From NCBI RefSeq assembly GCF_030692605.1, contig NZ_JAUYUD010000077.1, positions 1 through 42,824 on the forward strand: 42,824 nucleotides of DNA. Direction: 5' to 3'. Below are positions 7,754 through 16,668 of the stretch, one piece after another. The DNA is from Lutibacter sp. GTDB taxonomy: Bacteria; Bacteroidota; Bacteroidia; Flavobacteriales; Flavobacteriaceae. How positions within the stretch are numbered: the stretch's first letter is position 1; every line of letters starts with the position of its first letter. Under the pieces are notes generated by a model that did not search any database, was not told the origin of the DNA, and saw nothing but the letters and a program-made list of their open reading frames with translations. Both the position numbers and the translations under genes were made by a program.

Positions 7754-8038
7754 ATGATGGACAAAAGAACAGAATTTTACAAAAAATTGAAGAAGAAGCT
7801 CAAAAAGGATACTAAATTTCCTTCAAAATATCTTTTTAAATTTATTATTCCTTCTGATGAAGAAAAAATGAATCAGATTGAATCAATGTTTAACCATGCT
7901 GGTGCTGTAATAACAAAAACACATTCAAAAACTGGTAAATTTGTAAGTTTGTCCGTTTTAGTTATTATGAAAACTGCAGACGACATAATTGTCAAGTATA
8001 TGGAAGCTGAGCAGGTTGAAGGCATTATATCTTTGTGA
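7754..8038 (+). CDS. DUF493 family protein (YbeD-like)
   Basis: A 94-residue ferredoxin-like small protein. The pattern is FPSKYLFKFIIPSDEEKMNQIESMF followed by KTHSKTGKFVSLSVLVIMKTADDIIVKYM, which is the DUF493/YbeD layout: strand, helix, then SxxxGxYxSxT-like strand. The start is ATG ATG, so the true start may be 7754 or 7757. It is followed by about 100 bases before the foldase genes and seems to be transcribed separately from them. The E. coli relative YbeD sits by lipoate genes, but no lipoate gene is present here, so no role is assigned. Confidence 0.8.
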   Translation: MMDKRTEFYKKLKKKLKKDTKFPSKYLFKFIIPSDEEKMNQIESMFNHAGAVITKTHSKTGKFVSLSVLVIMKTADDIIVKYMEAEQVEGIISL

Positions 8039-8142
8039 TTACTTTAACATGGATTAAAAAAAATAAAAAATATCTTGCAACGTTTTAATTTAAAGGTAAA
8101 TTTACTTTTACCGTCTAAAGTTTATTTCAAAAATTTATTTTA

Positions 8143-9750
8143 ATGAAAGGCATTTATTGGTTCTTTTTTATTTTACTTTTTACTTTTAAAAATTATTCAC
8201 AAGAACATAGCAATGTTCTTTTTTCAATAGATAATGAAAATTATTTAACTGCAGATTTTTTGCATTCCTATAAAAACAATTTGAAGGTTATTTCAGAATC
8301 TAAAACAAATTCTATCCAAGATTATTTAAAGCTATTTGTAAATTTTAAATTAAAAGTTAAAGAAGCCCAAGCAATGGGTCTAGATACACTTCCAAAATTT
8401 AAAAATGAATTACAACACTATAAAAACGCCCTTGTGCTACCTTATTTAAAAGATACTTTAATTAAAAAAAAGTTAATTTTAGAAGGTTATAATCGACTTC
8501 AAAATGAAATTAACGCAAGTCATATTTTAGTTACAATTCCTCCAAATACCTCACCAAAAGACACTCTTATATATTTTAATAAAATTTTGAAGGCTAAAGG
8601 ATTTTTATTAAATGGCGACAATTTTAAAGAAGTTGCTAAAAAATATTCAGAAGATCCATCTGTTATTGAAAATGATGGGAATTTGGGTTTCTTTACTGCT
8701 TTTCAAATGGTATATCCCTTTGAAAATATTGCTTATAACACTAAAATAAATGAAATTTCAGAGCCTTTTAGAACCCGATTTGGCTATCATATTTTGAAAG
8801 TTCATGACATTCGAAAATCTCGTGGTGAAATAGAAGTTAACCATTTAATACTATCAAAAAATACTCAAAATGTAGTAAGGAAAATTGATTCAATTTACAA
8901 GTTACTAGAAACAAAAAAGGCCACATTTAAAGAAATGGTTCAAAAATTTTCTGAAGATAGAGAAAGTGCTTCCAACAATGGCTTAATGCCAAAATTTGGA
9001 ACTGGAGCAATTGTTTCTGAATTTGAAGATGTAGCTTTTGCGTTAAAAATGGAAGGTGACATTTCGAAACCTTTTGAAACGTCATTTGGATGGCATATTA
9101 TCCAATTACATAAAAAGTATCCATTAGAAAGTTTCAATATACTTTATGACAAATTAGGTGTCATGGTTGATAACGATGAAAGAGCTACTATTATTAGCAA
9201 ATCTACTGTAAATAAACTCCTTAAAAAGTACAATATATCTATAAATAATACAGCCCTTCAACAATTTAAAAATGAAGATTGGAAAACTAATAATGCTAAA
9301 TTCAATAACACACTATTATCAATAAATGATAAAAAAATAGGGCAACAAACATTTATTAATTATTTGAATACTGTAAAATACACATCTATTTACGATGCAT
9401 TTGAAAATTTTAAAGAAAAAGAAGTAATCACTTATTTTAAGGAAACTTTAGAATTTACAAATTCAGAATTTGCTACATTGTACACAGATTTTAAGGATGG
9501 TTTGTTACTATTTGATTTAATGGATAAATTGGTTTGGCAAAAATCTACTAATTTGAATGAATTAAATGCTTATTTTATTAAAAATAAAGAATTGAAATAC
9601 CATGCTAAAACTTTCGAAGAAGTTAGCGACCAAGTTATGGTAGATTATCAATTATCACTAGAAGAAATACTTTTGAAAAATCTTTATTCAAAATATACAG
9701 TTCATATAAATTCAGACGAAAATAGTCGAATTATTAATTTTAAATTTTAA
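8143..9750 (+). CDS. Periplasmic peptidyl-prolyl isomerase with two parvulin domains
   Basis: A 535-residue secreted foldase. The signal peptide is residues 1-20 (ending NYSQ). After an alpha-helical N-terminal part come two parvulin (PpiC/rotamase) domains: about 121-228, opening ASHILV with GNLGFFTAFQMVYPFE and FRTRFGYHILKVHD, and about 229-325, opening VNHLIL with FETSFGWHIIQLH. The C-terminal 200 residues show no recognised domain. This arrangement resembles SurA, the chaperone for outer-membrane proteins. It is somewhat short for the flavobacterial version, which is often over 600 residues. It is the first of three consecutive foldase genes, with three bases to the next. Confidence 0.88.
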   Translation: MKGIYWFFFILLFTFKNYSQEHSNVLFSIDNENYLTADFLHSYKNNLKVISESKTNSIQDYLKLFVNFKLKVKEAQAMGLDTLPKFKNELQHYKNALVLPYLKDTLIKKKLILEGYNRLQNEINASHILVTIPPNTSPKDTLIYFNKILKAKGFLLNGDNFKEVAKKYSEDPSVIENDGNLGFFTAFQMVYPFENIAYNTKINEISEPFRTRFGYHILKVHDIRKSRGEIEVNHLILSKNTQNVVRKIDSIYKLLETKKATFKEMVQKFSEDRESASNNGLMPKFGTGAIVSEFEDVAFALKMEGDISKPFETSFGWHIIQLHKKYPLESFNILYDKLGVMVDNDERATIISKSTVNKLLKKYNISINNTALQQFKNEDWKTNNAKFNNTLLSINDKKIGQQTFINYLNTVKYTSIYDAFENFKEKEVITYFKETLEFTNSEFATLYTDFKDGLLLFDLMDKLVWQKSTNLNELNAYFIKNKELKYHAKTFEEVSDQVMVDYQLSLEEILLKNLYSKYTVHINSDENSRIINFKF

Positions 9751-9753
9751 GAT

Positions 9754-10605
9754 ATGAATAAATTTATAATTGGTTTTGCAGTAATCCTTTTAACAACATC
9801 CTGTAAGTATTTTACTGTTAAATCAGATGAATCAAAAAAAGCAATTGCACGTGTAAATAGCGTTTATTTATACAAAGAAGATTTACAAAATATTATAACA
9901 AAAGATGTAACGAAGCAAGACAGTGTTTTATTGGTAAAAAATTACATTAAAAATTGGATAAAACACCAATTATTATTAGAAAAAGCAAAGATAAATTTAG
10001 ATGATCAATCGAAAGAATTTGACCAACTTGTTAAAAAATATAAGGAAGATTTGTTTATTAATTCTTACAAAGAAGCCGTTGTAACAGAGTATTTGAATAA
10101 GGAAATTACCAATGAAGATATTGAAAAATTTTATAATGAAAACAATCAGGAATTTATACTAAATGAGGAATTACTAAAATTAAGGTATATTAAAATTGGA
10201 AAAGACATAACTAATCCAAATCAACTTACTTCACTATTTAAATCGGGTAAAAAAGAAGATTTAGATAAACTTGAAAAGAAAGGATTGAACCTAAATTCGT
10301 ATCATTTAGATGAAACTGTTTGGGTAAAGTATTCAGAATTTGTAAATAAAGTTCCTGTTTTTAAAAATGTGGATAAAGACGCTTTATTAAAAAACAATAG
10401 TTTTGTTCAAAAAGAAGACTCATTAGGTGTATATTTGGTGGCTATAAAACAGGTGTTGCGTAGAAATGAAATTGCTCCAAAAAGTTACATTACGCCAACT
10501 ATAAAACAAATGATTTTACATCAAAGAAAGTTATTATTATTAAGAAATATTGAAGAAACATTAATTGACGATGCAAATAAAAAACAACAATTTGAAATTT
10601 ATTAA
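9754..10605 (+). CDS. Lipoprotein resembling the non-catalytic part of SurA
   Basis: A 283-residue product with a lipoprotein signal: VILLTTSC places the lipidated cysteine at residue 17. The rest is helical and lysine/glutamate-rich. The segment with RVNSVYLYKEDLQNII and NWIKHQLLLEKAKINL is the SurA N-terminal chaperone pattern, and ITNEDIEKFYNENNQEF resembles the linker that precedes parvulin domains. I do not see a parvulin signature (HILV plus FGYHI), so isomerase activity is doubtful. Placement between two parvulin proteins suggests a membrane-anchored partner chaperone. It is three bases after the first foldase gene and one base before the next. Confidence 0.7.
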   Translation: MNKFIIGFAVILLTTSCKYFTVKSDESKKAIARVNSVYLYKEDLQNIITKDVTKQDSVLLVKNYIKNWIKHQLLLEKAKINLDDQSKEFDQLVKKYKEDLFINSYKEAVVTEYLNKEITNEDIEKFYNENNQEFILNEELLKLRYIKIGKDITNPNQLTSLFKSGKKEDLDKLEKKGLNLNSYHLDETVWVKYSEFVNKVPVFKNVDKDALLKNNSFVQKEDSLGVYLVAIKQVLRRNEIAPKSYITPTIKQMILHQRKLLLLRNIEETLIDDANKKQQFEIY

Positions 10606-10606
10606 A

Positions 10607-11965
10607 ATGAAAAAAAATATTATTGGAATAACCTTGCTTTTATTTTTTATTGGAGCAAAAGCTCAAGAACGTATAAAAATTGACGGAGTTGCAGTAGTAG
10701 TGGGTAAAAATATTGTATTAGACTCAGATATAGAGAAATTTAAAAAAGAACTTCAACAACGTATCGAAGGAAAAATTGATATTACAGATTGTGAGATCTT
10801 GGAAGAAGTTATGATCCAAAAGTTATTAGCTCACCATGCTGTTATAGATAGTATAGTTGTTGCAGAGGCCGAAGTAAACACTGAAGTAGATCGAAACATC
10901 AGTTTTTTTACACAGCAATTAGGTTCTATGGAAAAAGTGTTAAAAATGTATGGTTTTAATGATGAAGATGATTTAAGAAGTGAATTGTTCGAAATTCAAA
11001 AAGAACAATTATTAATTAGGCGAGAAAGAGCAAGTATTATTGATAAAATTGATGTAACCCCAGAAGAGGTTAGAACCTATTTTAGAAATCTTGAAAAAGA
11101 TACTAATTTACCAGAATTTAGTGCTGAAATTGAATTGGCTCAAATTGTAAAAACACTTAAACCTTCTGAAGCAGAAACAAATAGAGTTATTTCTAAATTA
11201 AAAGATATTAAATTAGAAATTGAAGATGGTTATAGCTTTCGATTAAAAGCCATTATAAATTCTGATGACCCTGCTGTTTCAAGTAATGGCGCTGGTTCTG
11301 GCGGATTATATACTTTAACCCGAACAAGTGGATTTATAAAAGAATTTAAAGAGGTAGCTTTTAGCCTAGATGAAGGTGAAATTTCAGAACCTTTTGAATC
11401 CGGTTTTGGATTTCATATCATTCAAGTTGAAAAAATTAAAGGTCAGGAGCGCGATGTTAGACACATTTTAATTCAACCAAAAATTACTAGTGAAGAAATG
11501 AATGCTGCTAAAGCAGAATTAGTAAAAATAAGAAAAGAAATTTTGGAAGGTACTATGACTTTTGAAGATGCCGTTATACAATTTTCTGATGACATTGAAA
11601 CAAAACACAATAGAGGTTTAATTTTAAATCCAGAATCCAATGATACTCGTTTTGATTTAACACTAATGGATCCAAATTTATATGGAAAAGTAAGCAACTT
11701 AAAAGCTGGTGAAATTACAGAACCATATTACGATGAAGTAAGAGGAGAATCAAAAATGTTTAAAATTATTTTATTAAAAAGCAAAAGTGATGCTCACGTT
11801 GCTAATTTTATTAAAGATTATGAAAAAATTCAACAATTAACATTACAAAAAAAACAAGAAGAAACTGTTGAAAAATGGTCTAAAACCAAAATTTTAGATA
11901 CCTACATAAAAATTAATGAAGATTTTAAAAAATGTACCTTTAAAAATAATTGGAAAAAAGAATAA
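10607..11965 (+). CDS. SurA-type periplasmic peptidyl-prolyl isomerase
   Basis: A 452-residue foldase of standard SurA size. The signal peptide is 1-20 (GAKAQ). The N-terminal chaperone region begins IKIDGVAVVVGKNIVLDSDI. Two parvulin domains follow: about 175-280 (SAEIELAQIV ... FESGFGFHIIQVE) and about 285-385 (VRHILIQP ... GEITEPYYDE). I chose ATG 10607, one base after the preceding stop, because it opens a proper signal peptide; the upstream frame (from 10565) lies inside the previous gene. It is likely to escort beta-barrel proteins through the periplasm. It ends two bases before moxR. Confidence 0.9.
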   Translation: MKKNIIGITLLLFFIGAKAQERIKIDGVAVVVGKNIVLDSDIEKFKKELQQRIEGKIDITDCEILEEVMIQKLLAHHAVIDSIVVAEAEVNTEVDRNISFFTQQLGSMEKVLKMYGFNDEDDLRSELFEIQKEQLLIRRERASIIDKIDVTPEEVRTYFRNLEKDTNLPEFSAEIELAQIVKTLKPSEAETNRVISKLKDIKLEIEDGYSFRLKAIINSDDPAVSSNGAGSGGLYTLTRTSGFIKEFKEVAFSLDEGEISEPFESGFGFHIIQVEKIKGQERDVRHILIQPKITSEEMNAAKAELVKIRKEILEGTMTFEDAVIQFSDDIETKHNRGLILNPESNDTRFDLTLMDPNLYGKVSNLKAGEITEPYYDEVRGESKMFKIILLKSKSDAHVANFIKDYEKIQQLTLQKKQEETVEKWSKTKILDTYIKINEDFKKCTFKNNWKKE

Positions 11966-11967
11966 CT

Positions 11968-12921
11968 ATGTCTGATGTAGAAGCCCTTCAAAACTTAGTA
12001 CAAAAACACCAAGAACTTAAAAAAGAAATTGCCAAAATTATAATTGGACAAGATAAGGCCGTAAACCATATTTTGTTATCAATATTGAGTGGTGGTCATT
12101 CTTTGTTAATTGGTGTGCCAGGGCTTGCAAAAACATTAATGGTTAACACTATATCCAAAACATTAGGATTAGATTTTAAACGCATTCAATTTACACCTGA
12201 TCTAATGCCTTCCGATATTCTAGGTAGCGAAATACTTGACGAAAAAAATCAATTTAAATTTATAAAAGGGCCCATTTTTAGTAATATTATTTTAGCTGAT
12301 GAAATAAATAGGACTCCCCCAAAAACACAGGCAGCCCTTCTTGAAGCAATGCAAGAAAGATCTGTAACTGTGGCAGGGCATTATTATAAATTGGATGAAC
12401 CCTTTTTTGTGTTGGCTACTCAAAATCCGATTGAACAAGAAGGAACTTACCCTCTTCCAGAAGCTCAGTTAGATCGATTTATGTTTTCTATTAACTTGGA
12501 TTACCCAAGTTTTTCTGAAGAAGTAGCAGTTGTAAAAAGCACTACCAATGATGAAAAACAGGAAATAAATACCATTTTAACAGCAACAGAAATTTTAAGT
12601 TTTCAACATTTGATTAGAAGAATTCCTGTAGTGGATAATGTAATAGAATATGCCGTTGGGTTGGTTGCTAAAACCAGACCTGGATCAATTGAATCTCCCG
12701 AAATAGTTACAAACTATGTTGATTGGGGAGCAGGTCCTAGAGCTTCTCAAAATTTAATATTAGGCGCAAAGGCCAACGCAGCAGTAAATGGTAAATACTC
12801 ACCCGATATTGAAGATGTTCAAGCAGTTGCATATTCTATACTTAAACATAGAATAGTTAAAAATTATAAAGCTGAAGCCGAAGGTGTTTCGGAAATGCAA
12901 ATTATTGAAGCTTTGTTCTAA
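11968..12921 (+). CDS. MoxR-family AAA+ ATPase
   Basis: A 317-residue cytoplasmic AAA+ ATPase. Walker A is GVPGLAKT (49-56), Walker B LADEINRTPPKTQAALLEAM (from 109), and the sensor region is VLATQNPIEQEGTYPLPEAQ. These define the MoxR class, which acts as a chaperone in assembling or activating enzyme complexes. MoxR genes usually precede DUF58 and von Willebrand (Bat) genes, but here the next gene is rsmD on the opposite strand, so the usual partners are missing. It sits two bases after surA and likely belongs to the same transcript. ATG 11968 is preferred over 11950, which lies within the surA coding end. Confidence 0.92.
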   Translation: MSDVEALQNLVQKHQELKKEIAKIIIGQDKAVNHILLSILSGGHSLLIGVPGLAKTLMVNTISKTLGLDFKRIQFTPDLMPSDILGSEILDEKNQFKFIKGPIFSNIILADEINRTPPKTQAALLEAMQERSVTVAGHYYKLDEPFFVLATQNPIEQEGTYPLPEAQLDRFMFSINLDYPSFSEEVAVVKSTTNDEKQEINTILTATEILSFQHLIRRIPVVDNVIEYAVGLVAKTRPGSIESPEIVTNYVDWGAGPRASQNLILGAKANAAVNGKYSPDIEDVQAVAYSILKHRIVKNYKAEAEGVSEMQIIEALF

Positions 12922-13466
12922 TCGATTTGATTTAATTCAAAAAAACTAAACATATTACCGCCATACTTTTTAGAATGACTGTAATTAACAACATTACTTA
13001 AATCGGTTTGTTTAGAGTGTTCAATAATTAAAGTGCCACCCTCTTTTAATAAATTATTTAAAAAAATTAAATGAATAATTTTTTCAAATTGAGATTTTTC
13101 AAAACTATAAGGGGGATCTGCAAAAATTACATCGAAAGTTGCAGAATACTTTTCTAAAAATTTAAAAACATCACTTTTAATAGCGTTTATAGATGTTCCT
13201 AATTCTAAATTAATTGTATTTATAAACTTAACACAGCAATAATCTTCATCAACAGAAATAATATTTTGAGAACCTCTAGATGCGAATTCGTAGCTTATAT
13301 TTCCTGTTCCAGAAAAAAGATCTAATACGTTAATTTCGTTAAAATAGTAGGTGTTGTTTAAAATATTGAACAAGGCTTCCTTAGCCATATCAGTTGTTGG
13401 GCGAACAGGAAGTTTTTTGGGAGCTGTAATGCGTTTCCCTTTAAATTTACCAGAGATAATTCGCAT
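12918..13466 (-). CDS. rsmD: 16S rRNA (guanine966-N2)-methyltransferase
   Basis: A 182-residue SAM-dependent methyltransferase that modifies G966 in the small-subunit rRNA. It starts MRIISGKFKGKRITAPKKLP, has RPTTDMAKEALFNIL, the SAM-binding VLDLFSGTGNISYEFASRG (48-66) and the catalytic DPPY at 117-120. Length is normal. The start abuts the DUF3822 stop codon with no gap, so the two are cotranscribed. The 3' end overlaps the convergent moxR by four bases. Confidence 0.95.
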   Translation of the reverse strand: MRIISGKFKGKRITAPKKLPVRPTTDMAKEALFNILNNTYYFNEINVLDLFSGTGNISYEFASRGSQNIISVDEDYCCVKFINTINLELGTSINAIKSDVFKFLEKYSATFDVIFADPPYSFEKSQFEKIIHLIFLNNLLKEGGTLIIEHSKQTDLSNVVNYSHSKKYGGNMFSFFELNQID

Positions 13467-14315
13467 TTAATTATTATTTAAAAGTGTGAAATTAGAATGT
13501 TTTGGGAGTTCACTTAATTCAGTAGGGAATTGTGAAGGCTCATAAAATTTTACATTTCTAATGTATTTGTAGGTGATACTATATAATTCTGAATCTTTTT
13601 CAATGTCACCCATTAAAAATAATTCAAATTCTTCTGGATTTAATTTTAATTGTTCAGCAGTAAACAAAATATAATAAATAAAATCTTCCTTTGTTTTAAA
13701 ATTAAAACAATTAAAAAGTTCTAATTTATTTCCATTGAGGACTACTATTTCAAAATTATTAGCATAAACATTTACAAAACATTTTTTGTTTTCTGAATTT
13801 TTAAAAGATCCTAATAGATTTTCAATTAAAATAGTGGACGAATGCTTAAAATTGAATGCGCCATATTTTTCAAGCAAAAAGTTATTAATATTTACAAAAG
13901 GAATATAAACGTTTATTATTTCACTATTATCAATTTTATCGTAGGTGATGTAATCATTTTCTAAAACCTTAACCGAATATTTCAAATAGGTATTTAATAA
14001 CTTTTTATCAAATAAGGCAGCAGGTACTTGGGTTGCCAAGTTATTGAAATGTGTAACCGAAACCGACTTGTATTTTGGTTGTAACAATGGTTCACTAGAA
14101 AAAATTTCTTCTACAAATTCTAAATGTTTGTAAGGTGAACTAGCAGGAAGGCTAAAAGAAAATTCGTTAAAATTCTCAAACATTAAATTTACCTTGTTAT
14201 AAATACAAAAAGAAAATCCATCCAAACTAAGTTGGATGGATAAATGTTTGTCCTCTAGATTGTTTAATTCTAAATTACGATTATTCCTTATTATCTTTTT
14301 TTCCTCCTTTTTCAT
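13467..14315 (-). CDS. DUF3822 family protein
   Basis: A Bacteroidota-specific protein of about 282 residues. The pattern LSIQLSLDGFSFCIYN near the start, the LPASSPYKHLEFVEEIFSSE segment and the late FNFKTKEDFIYYILFTAEQL followed by LMGDIEKDSELY match DUF3822, an ASKHA/pilus-assembly-like fold next to rsmD in many Bacteroidota. I place the start at ATG 14315 (MKKEEKKIIRN); starts at 14336 and 14351 are also in frame. All overlap the end of the upstream gene, by 35 bases for my choice. This suggests translational coupling. It is transcribed with rsmD. Function is not established. Confidence 0.78.
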   Translation of the reverse strand: MKKEEKKIIRNNRNLELNNLEDKHLSIQLSLDGFSFCIYNKVNLMFENFNEFSFSLPASSPYKHLEFVEEIFSSEPLLQPKYKSVSVTHFNNLATQVPAALFDKKLLNTYLKYSVKVLENDYITYDKIDNSEIINVYIPFVNINNFLLEKYGAFNFKHSSTILIENLLGSFKNSENKKCFVNVYANNFEIVVLNGNKLELFNCFNFKTKEDFIYYILFTAEQLKLNPEEFELFLMGDIEKDSELYSITYKYIRNVKFYEPSQFPTELSELPKHSNFTLLNNN

Positions 14316-15015
14316 AAAATGGGGGCCAGTTACCATCTTCGCTAACTTCACCTAATGATCCTACACTCACAAATTCTCCTCTAATTTCTTCACCTCCAAT
14401 GGCTTCTTTTTCTTGTTTTACAAGATTCATATCTAAACCAGCTAAAATAAGTGCCTTGTCTACTTTTACTTCAAAAACCTTTGCCATTAAACCAGCTACT
14501 TTTTCAACTTCACCAATTTCAATTTTAAATTTTTGATCGGTACCTGGAATGCTCATCATGTTTTTGTAGTCTTTCCCAACAAAAGATGCTTTTACATCTT
14601 CATATCCAACAGTGTCAACTACTCTTACTTCAATTTCTTTAGTAATTCCACCTCTTTCTTTCACAGTTCTTACTACGTTTCTTGTTTGAGTAACGGCAAA
14701 TTTCCCTGTTTCAATAAATTGAATTAAAGCTTCACCATCTGAGGTGTAATTTCCTGTTACTTTTTTGTATGCTACTTCAGCATCTCTAATAATTTTTAAA
14801 TTTTTGATAACTTTAGCATACCTAACTTTTTTCTCCTTATTAAAATGAATTGGTTTTTGAATTTCAAAATTAATTTTATAAACTAAAAAAGCGGCCAAAG
14901 CAAGCAAAACTAATGAAAGCATCCAATGAAATTTTCTAGGAATTTTATTCACTATAGCATACGCTAAAAATCCAGTAACTATAATACCTGCGATTATAAT
15001 CAAAATTGTTGTCAT
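14281..15015 (-). CDS. Membrane protein with pseudopilin-like segment
   Basis: A 244-residue protein with two N-terminal membrane helices (about 3-22 and 30-47). The following KVIKNLKIIRDAEVAYKKVT and GNYTSDGEALIQFI segment (about 70-104) resembles the stalk of type II pseudopilins (IRxAE...Y...GxYtsd...Li). The rest is soluble, with an acidic, glycine-rich C-terminus, and shows no known domain. It is conserved with DUF3822 and rsmD in Bacteroidota as far as I recognise. If DUF3822 has the actin-like or pilus-assembly fold I infer, the pair could form a small envelope complex. This is inference only. It is the first gene of the three-gene minus-strand run and has its own promoter box. Confidence 0.6.
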   Translation of the reverse strand: MTTILIIIAGIIVTGFLAYAIVNKIPRKFHWMLSLVLLALAAFLVYKINFEIQKPIHFNKEKKVRYAKVIKNLKIIRDAEVAYKKVTGNYTSDGEALIQFIETGKFAVTQTRNVVRTVKERGGITKEIEVRVVDTVGYEDVKASFVGKDYKNMMSIPGTDQKFKIEIGEVEKVAGLMAKVFEVKVDKALILAGLDMNLVKQEKEAIGGEEIRGEFVSVGSLGEVSEDGNWPPFYEKGGKKDNKE

Positions 15016-15041
15016 TTGTATATTTTTTTTATGTCTGTAGG

Positions 15042-15049
15042 CAAATCTA
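15042..15049 (-). promoter_or_regulatory. TAnnTTTG box (TAGATTTG) for the DUF3822/rsmD run
   Basis: Minus-strand TAGATTTG lies 27 bases before the ATG at 15015. The position 19 bases upstream carries TTT rather than TTG. It shares the 100-base divergent gap with the helicase promoter. Confidence 0.5.
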
Positions 15050-15094
15050 CAAATTTTTTTTAATGAGAAAAATTTTTAAGCATAAATCAATTTG

Positions 15095-15102
15095 TATATT
15101 TG
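15095..15102 (+). promoter_or_regulatory. TAnnTTTG box (TATATTTG) for the RecD2-like helicase
   Basis: The box lies 16 bases before ATG 15118. It overlaps the alternative TTG start at 15100, which argues that translation begins at 15118. The -33 element is TTT, not TTG. Confidence 0.5.
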
Positions 15103-15117
15103 AATTTTCTTGAAAAT

Positions 15118-16542
15118 ATGATTAAAACTGCATCTGAATTTTATAAAGAACTTATTATTAAATTCCCATTTGAACCAACCAATCTACAAGATGAGTTACT
15201 TCAAAAATTAGCTGCATTTTTATTTGAATCAACTAATGAAACTACTTTTTTAATAAAGGGTTATGCAGGAACAGGTAAGACTACCACTATTAGTACTGTT
15301 GTAAATAATCTATGGAAAGCTGGAAAAAAAGCCGTTTTATTGGCGCCCACTGGTAGAGCTGCCAAAGTAATATCAAATTATTCAAGTAAACAGGCATACA
15401 CCATTCATAAAAAAATTTATCATCCAAAAAAAACTAAAGTTGGAGGAGTAGAATTTGTTCTTCAACCAAATAAACATTCCAACACAGTTTTTATAGTTGA
15501 TGAAGCATCTATGATTCCAGACAGAGTGAATGGACCAAAACTTTTCGAAAGTTCTTCTTTATTAGACGATTTAATGAGTTTTATTGATGGCGGAAAGCAC
15601 TGTAAATTGATTTTAATTGGCGATACAGCTCAATTACCTCCTGTAAAATTAGACGTAAGTCCTGCATTAGACGCTAAAATTCTAAGTTTAAATTACAATA
15701 AAAATATTATTGAAATAGAATTGAACGAAGTAATGAGACAGCATGCAAATTCTGGAATTTTATTGAATGCCACCCAACTTCGACTAATAATAGGCCTCAA
15801 AGGTTTTGAAACTTTTCAATTTAAATTGGGATATCCAGATATTATTAGATTAGAAGATGGGTATGAAATTGAGGATGCCTTAATTAGCGCCTACGACAAA
15901 TACGGAATTGAAGATACTACGTTTATTGTTCGCTCCAATAAAAGAGCAAACCAATATAATACTCAAATTAGAACTAAAATTAGAGGCCAAGAAAATGAAA
16001 TTTCATCTGGTGATTTTATAATGGTTGTCAAAAACAATTATTTCTGGTTAGATGATGATAGTGAAGCTGGGTTTATTGCGAATGGAGATATTTGTGAAAT
16101 TTTGCGAATTTATAATTATAAAGAATTATATGGTTTTAGATTCGCCGAGGTAAAAATTAGAATGGTGGATTATCCAAATCAGAAACCTTTTGATACTGTA
16201 GTGCTTTTAGACACGTTAGATACCGAATCACCTTCCTTATCATATGAAGATTCAAATCGTTTATATCAGGAAGTTGCGAAAGATTTTAGTAATGAAAAAT
16301 CAAAATATAAACAATTGTTAAGCATTAAGAAGAGTAAATTTTTTAATGCGCTTCAGATCAAATTTTCTTATGCGGTTACTTGTCATAAATCTCAAGGCGG
16401 CCAATGGAAAATTGTATTTATTGAACAACCTTATTTGTCCGATGGTCAAACAGTAGGCTATTTAAGATGGCTTTATACGGCACTTACAAGAGCTGAACAA
16501 AAAGTGTATTTAATAGGTTTTAAAAATGATTATTTTTTATAA
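15118..16542 (+). CDS. RecD2/Pif1-type superfamily 1 helicase
   Basis: A 474-residue SF1B-type ATPase. Walker A is KGYAGTGKTTT (about 45-55), motif Ia LLAPTGRAAKV, Walker B FIVDEASMIPD, motif III LIGDTAQLPPV, and the C-terminal SYAVTCHKSQGGQW and YTALTRAEQKVYL motifs match the UvrD_C_2 region of RecD/Pif1 proteins. It lacks the N-terminal extension of full-length RecD2, so it is the compact form that Bacteroidota often annotate as exodeoxyribonuclease V alpha-like. RecB and RecC are not nearby, so a RecBCD role is unlikely; a 5'-to-3' helicase working alone fits better. ATG 15118 is chosen because the earlier TTG lies within the promoter box. Confidence 0.85.
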   Translation: MIKTASEFYKELIIKFPFEPTNLQDELLQKLAAFLFESTNETTFLIKGYAGTGKTTTISTVVNNLWKAGKKAVLLAPTGRAAKVISNYSSKQAYTIHKKIYHPKKTKVGGVEFVLQPNKHSNTVFIVDEASMIPDRVNGPKLFESSSLLDDLMSFIDGGKHCKLILIGDTAQLPPVKLDVSPALDAKILSLNYNKNIIEIELNEVMRQHANSGILLNATQLRLIIGLKGFETFQFKLGYPDIIRLEDGYEIEDALISAYDKYGIEDTTFIVRSNKRANQYNTQIRTKIRGQENEISSGDFIMVVKNNYFWLDDDSEAGFIANGDICEILRIYNYKELYGFRFAEVKIRMVDYPNQKPFDTVVLLDTLDTESPSLSYEDSNRLYQEVAKDFSNEKSKYKQLLSIKKSKFFNALQIKFSYAVTCHKSQGGQWKIVFIEQPYLSDGQTVGYLRWLYTALTRAEQKVYLIGFKNDYFL

Positions 16543-16633
16543 AAAAAATGTGGATTGGCATTACTAAAACTATATTTTTCTAATTACATTTCTAAACATA
16601 ACAATTTGCATATTTAAAACCTTCATTTTCTTT

Positions 16634-16663
16634 TTGTTATAATAAATAAAAAACTTAAATTTG
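16634..16663 (+). promoter_or_regulatory. Bacteroidota promoter of rpsA (TTG-N19-TAAATTTG)
   Basis: TTG at 16634-16636, exactly 19 bases, then TAAATTTG at 16656-16663: a full two-box match. The expected start near 16669 leaves a long leader of about 118 bases before the rpsA ATG. Confidence 0.8.
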
Positions 16664-16668
16664 CACTC

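Noticed and set aside
8095-8112. Inverted repeat GGTAAA/TTTACC before the first foldase gene
   Set aside because: Only a 6-base stem in AT-rich DNA with no T run; not convincing as terminator or operator.
11950-11967. Upstream ATG start for the MoxR gene
   Set aside because: It lies within the end of the surA coding region; ATG 11968 is right after the surA stop and opens a normal MoxR N-terminus.
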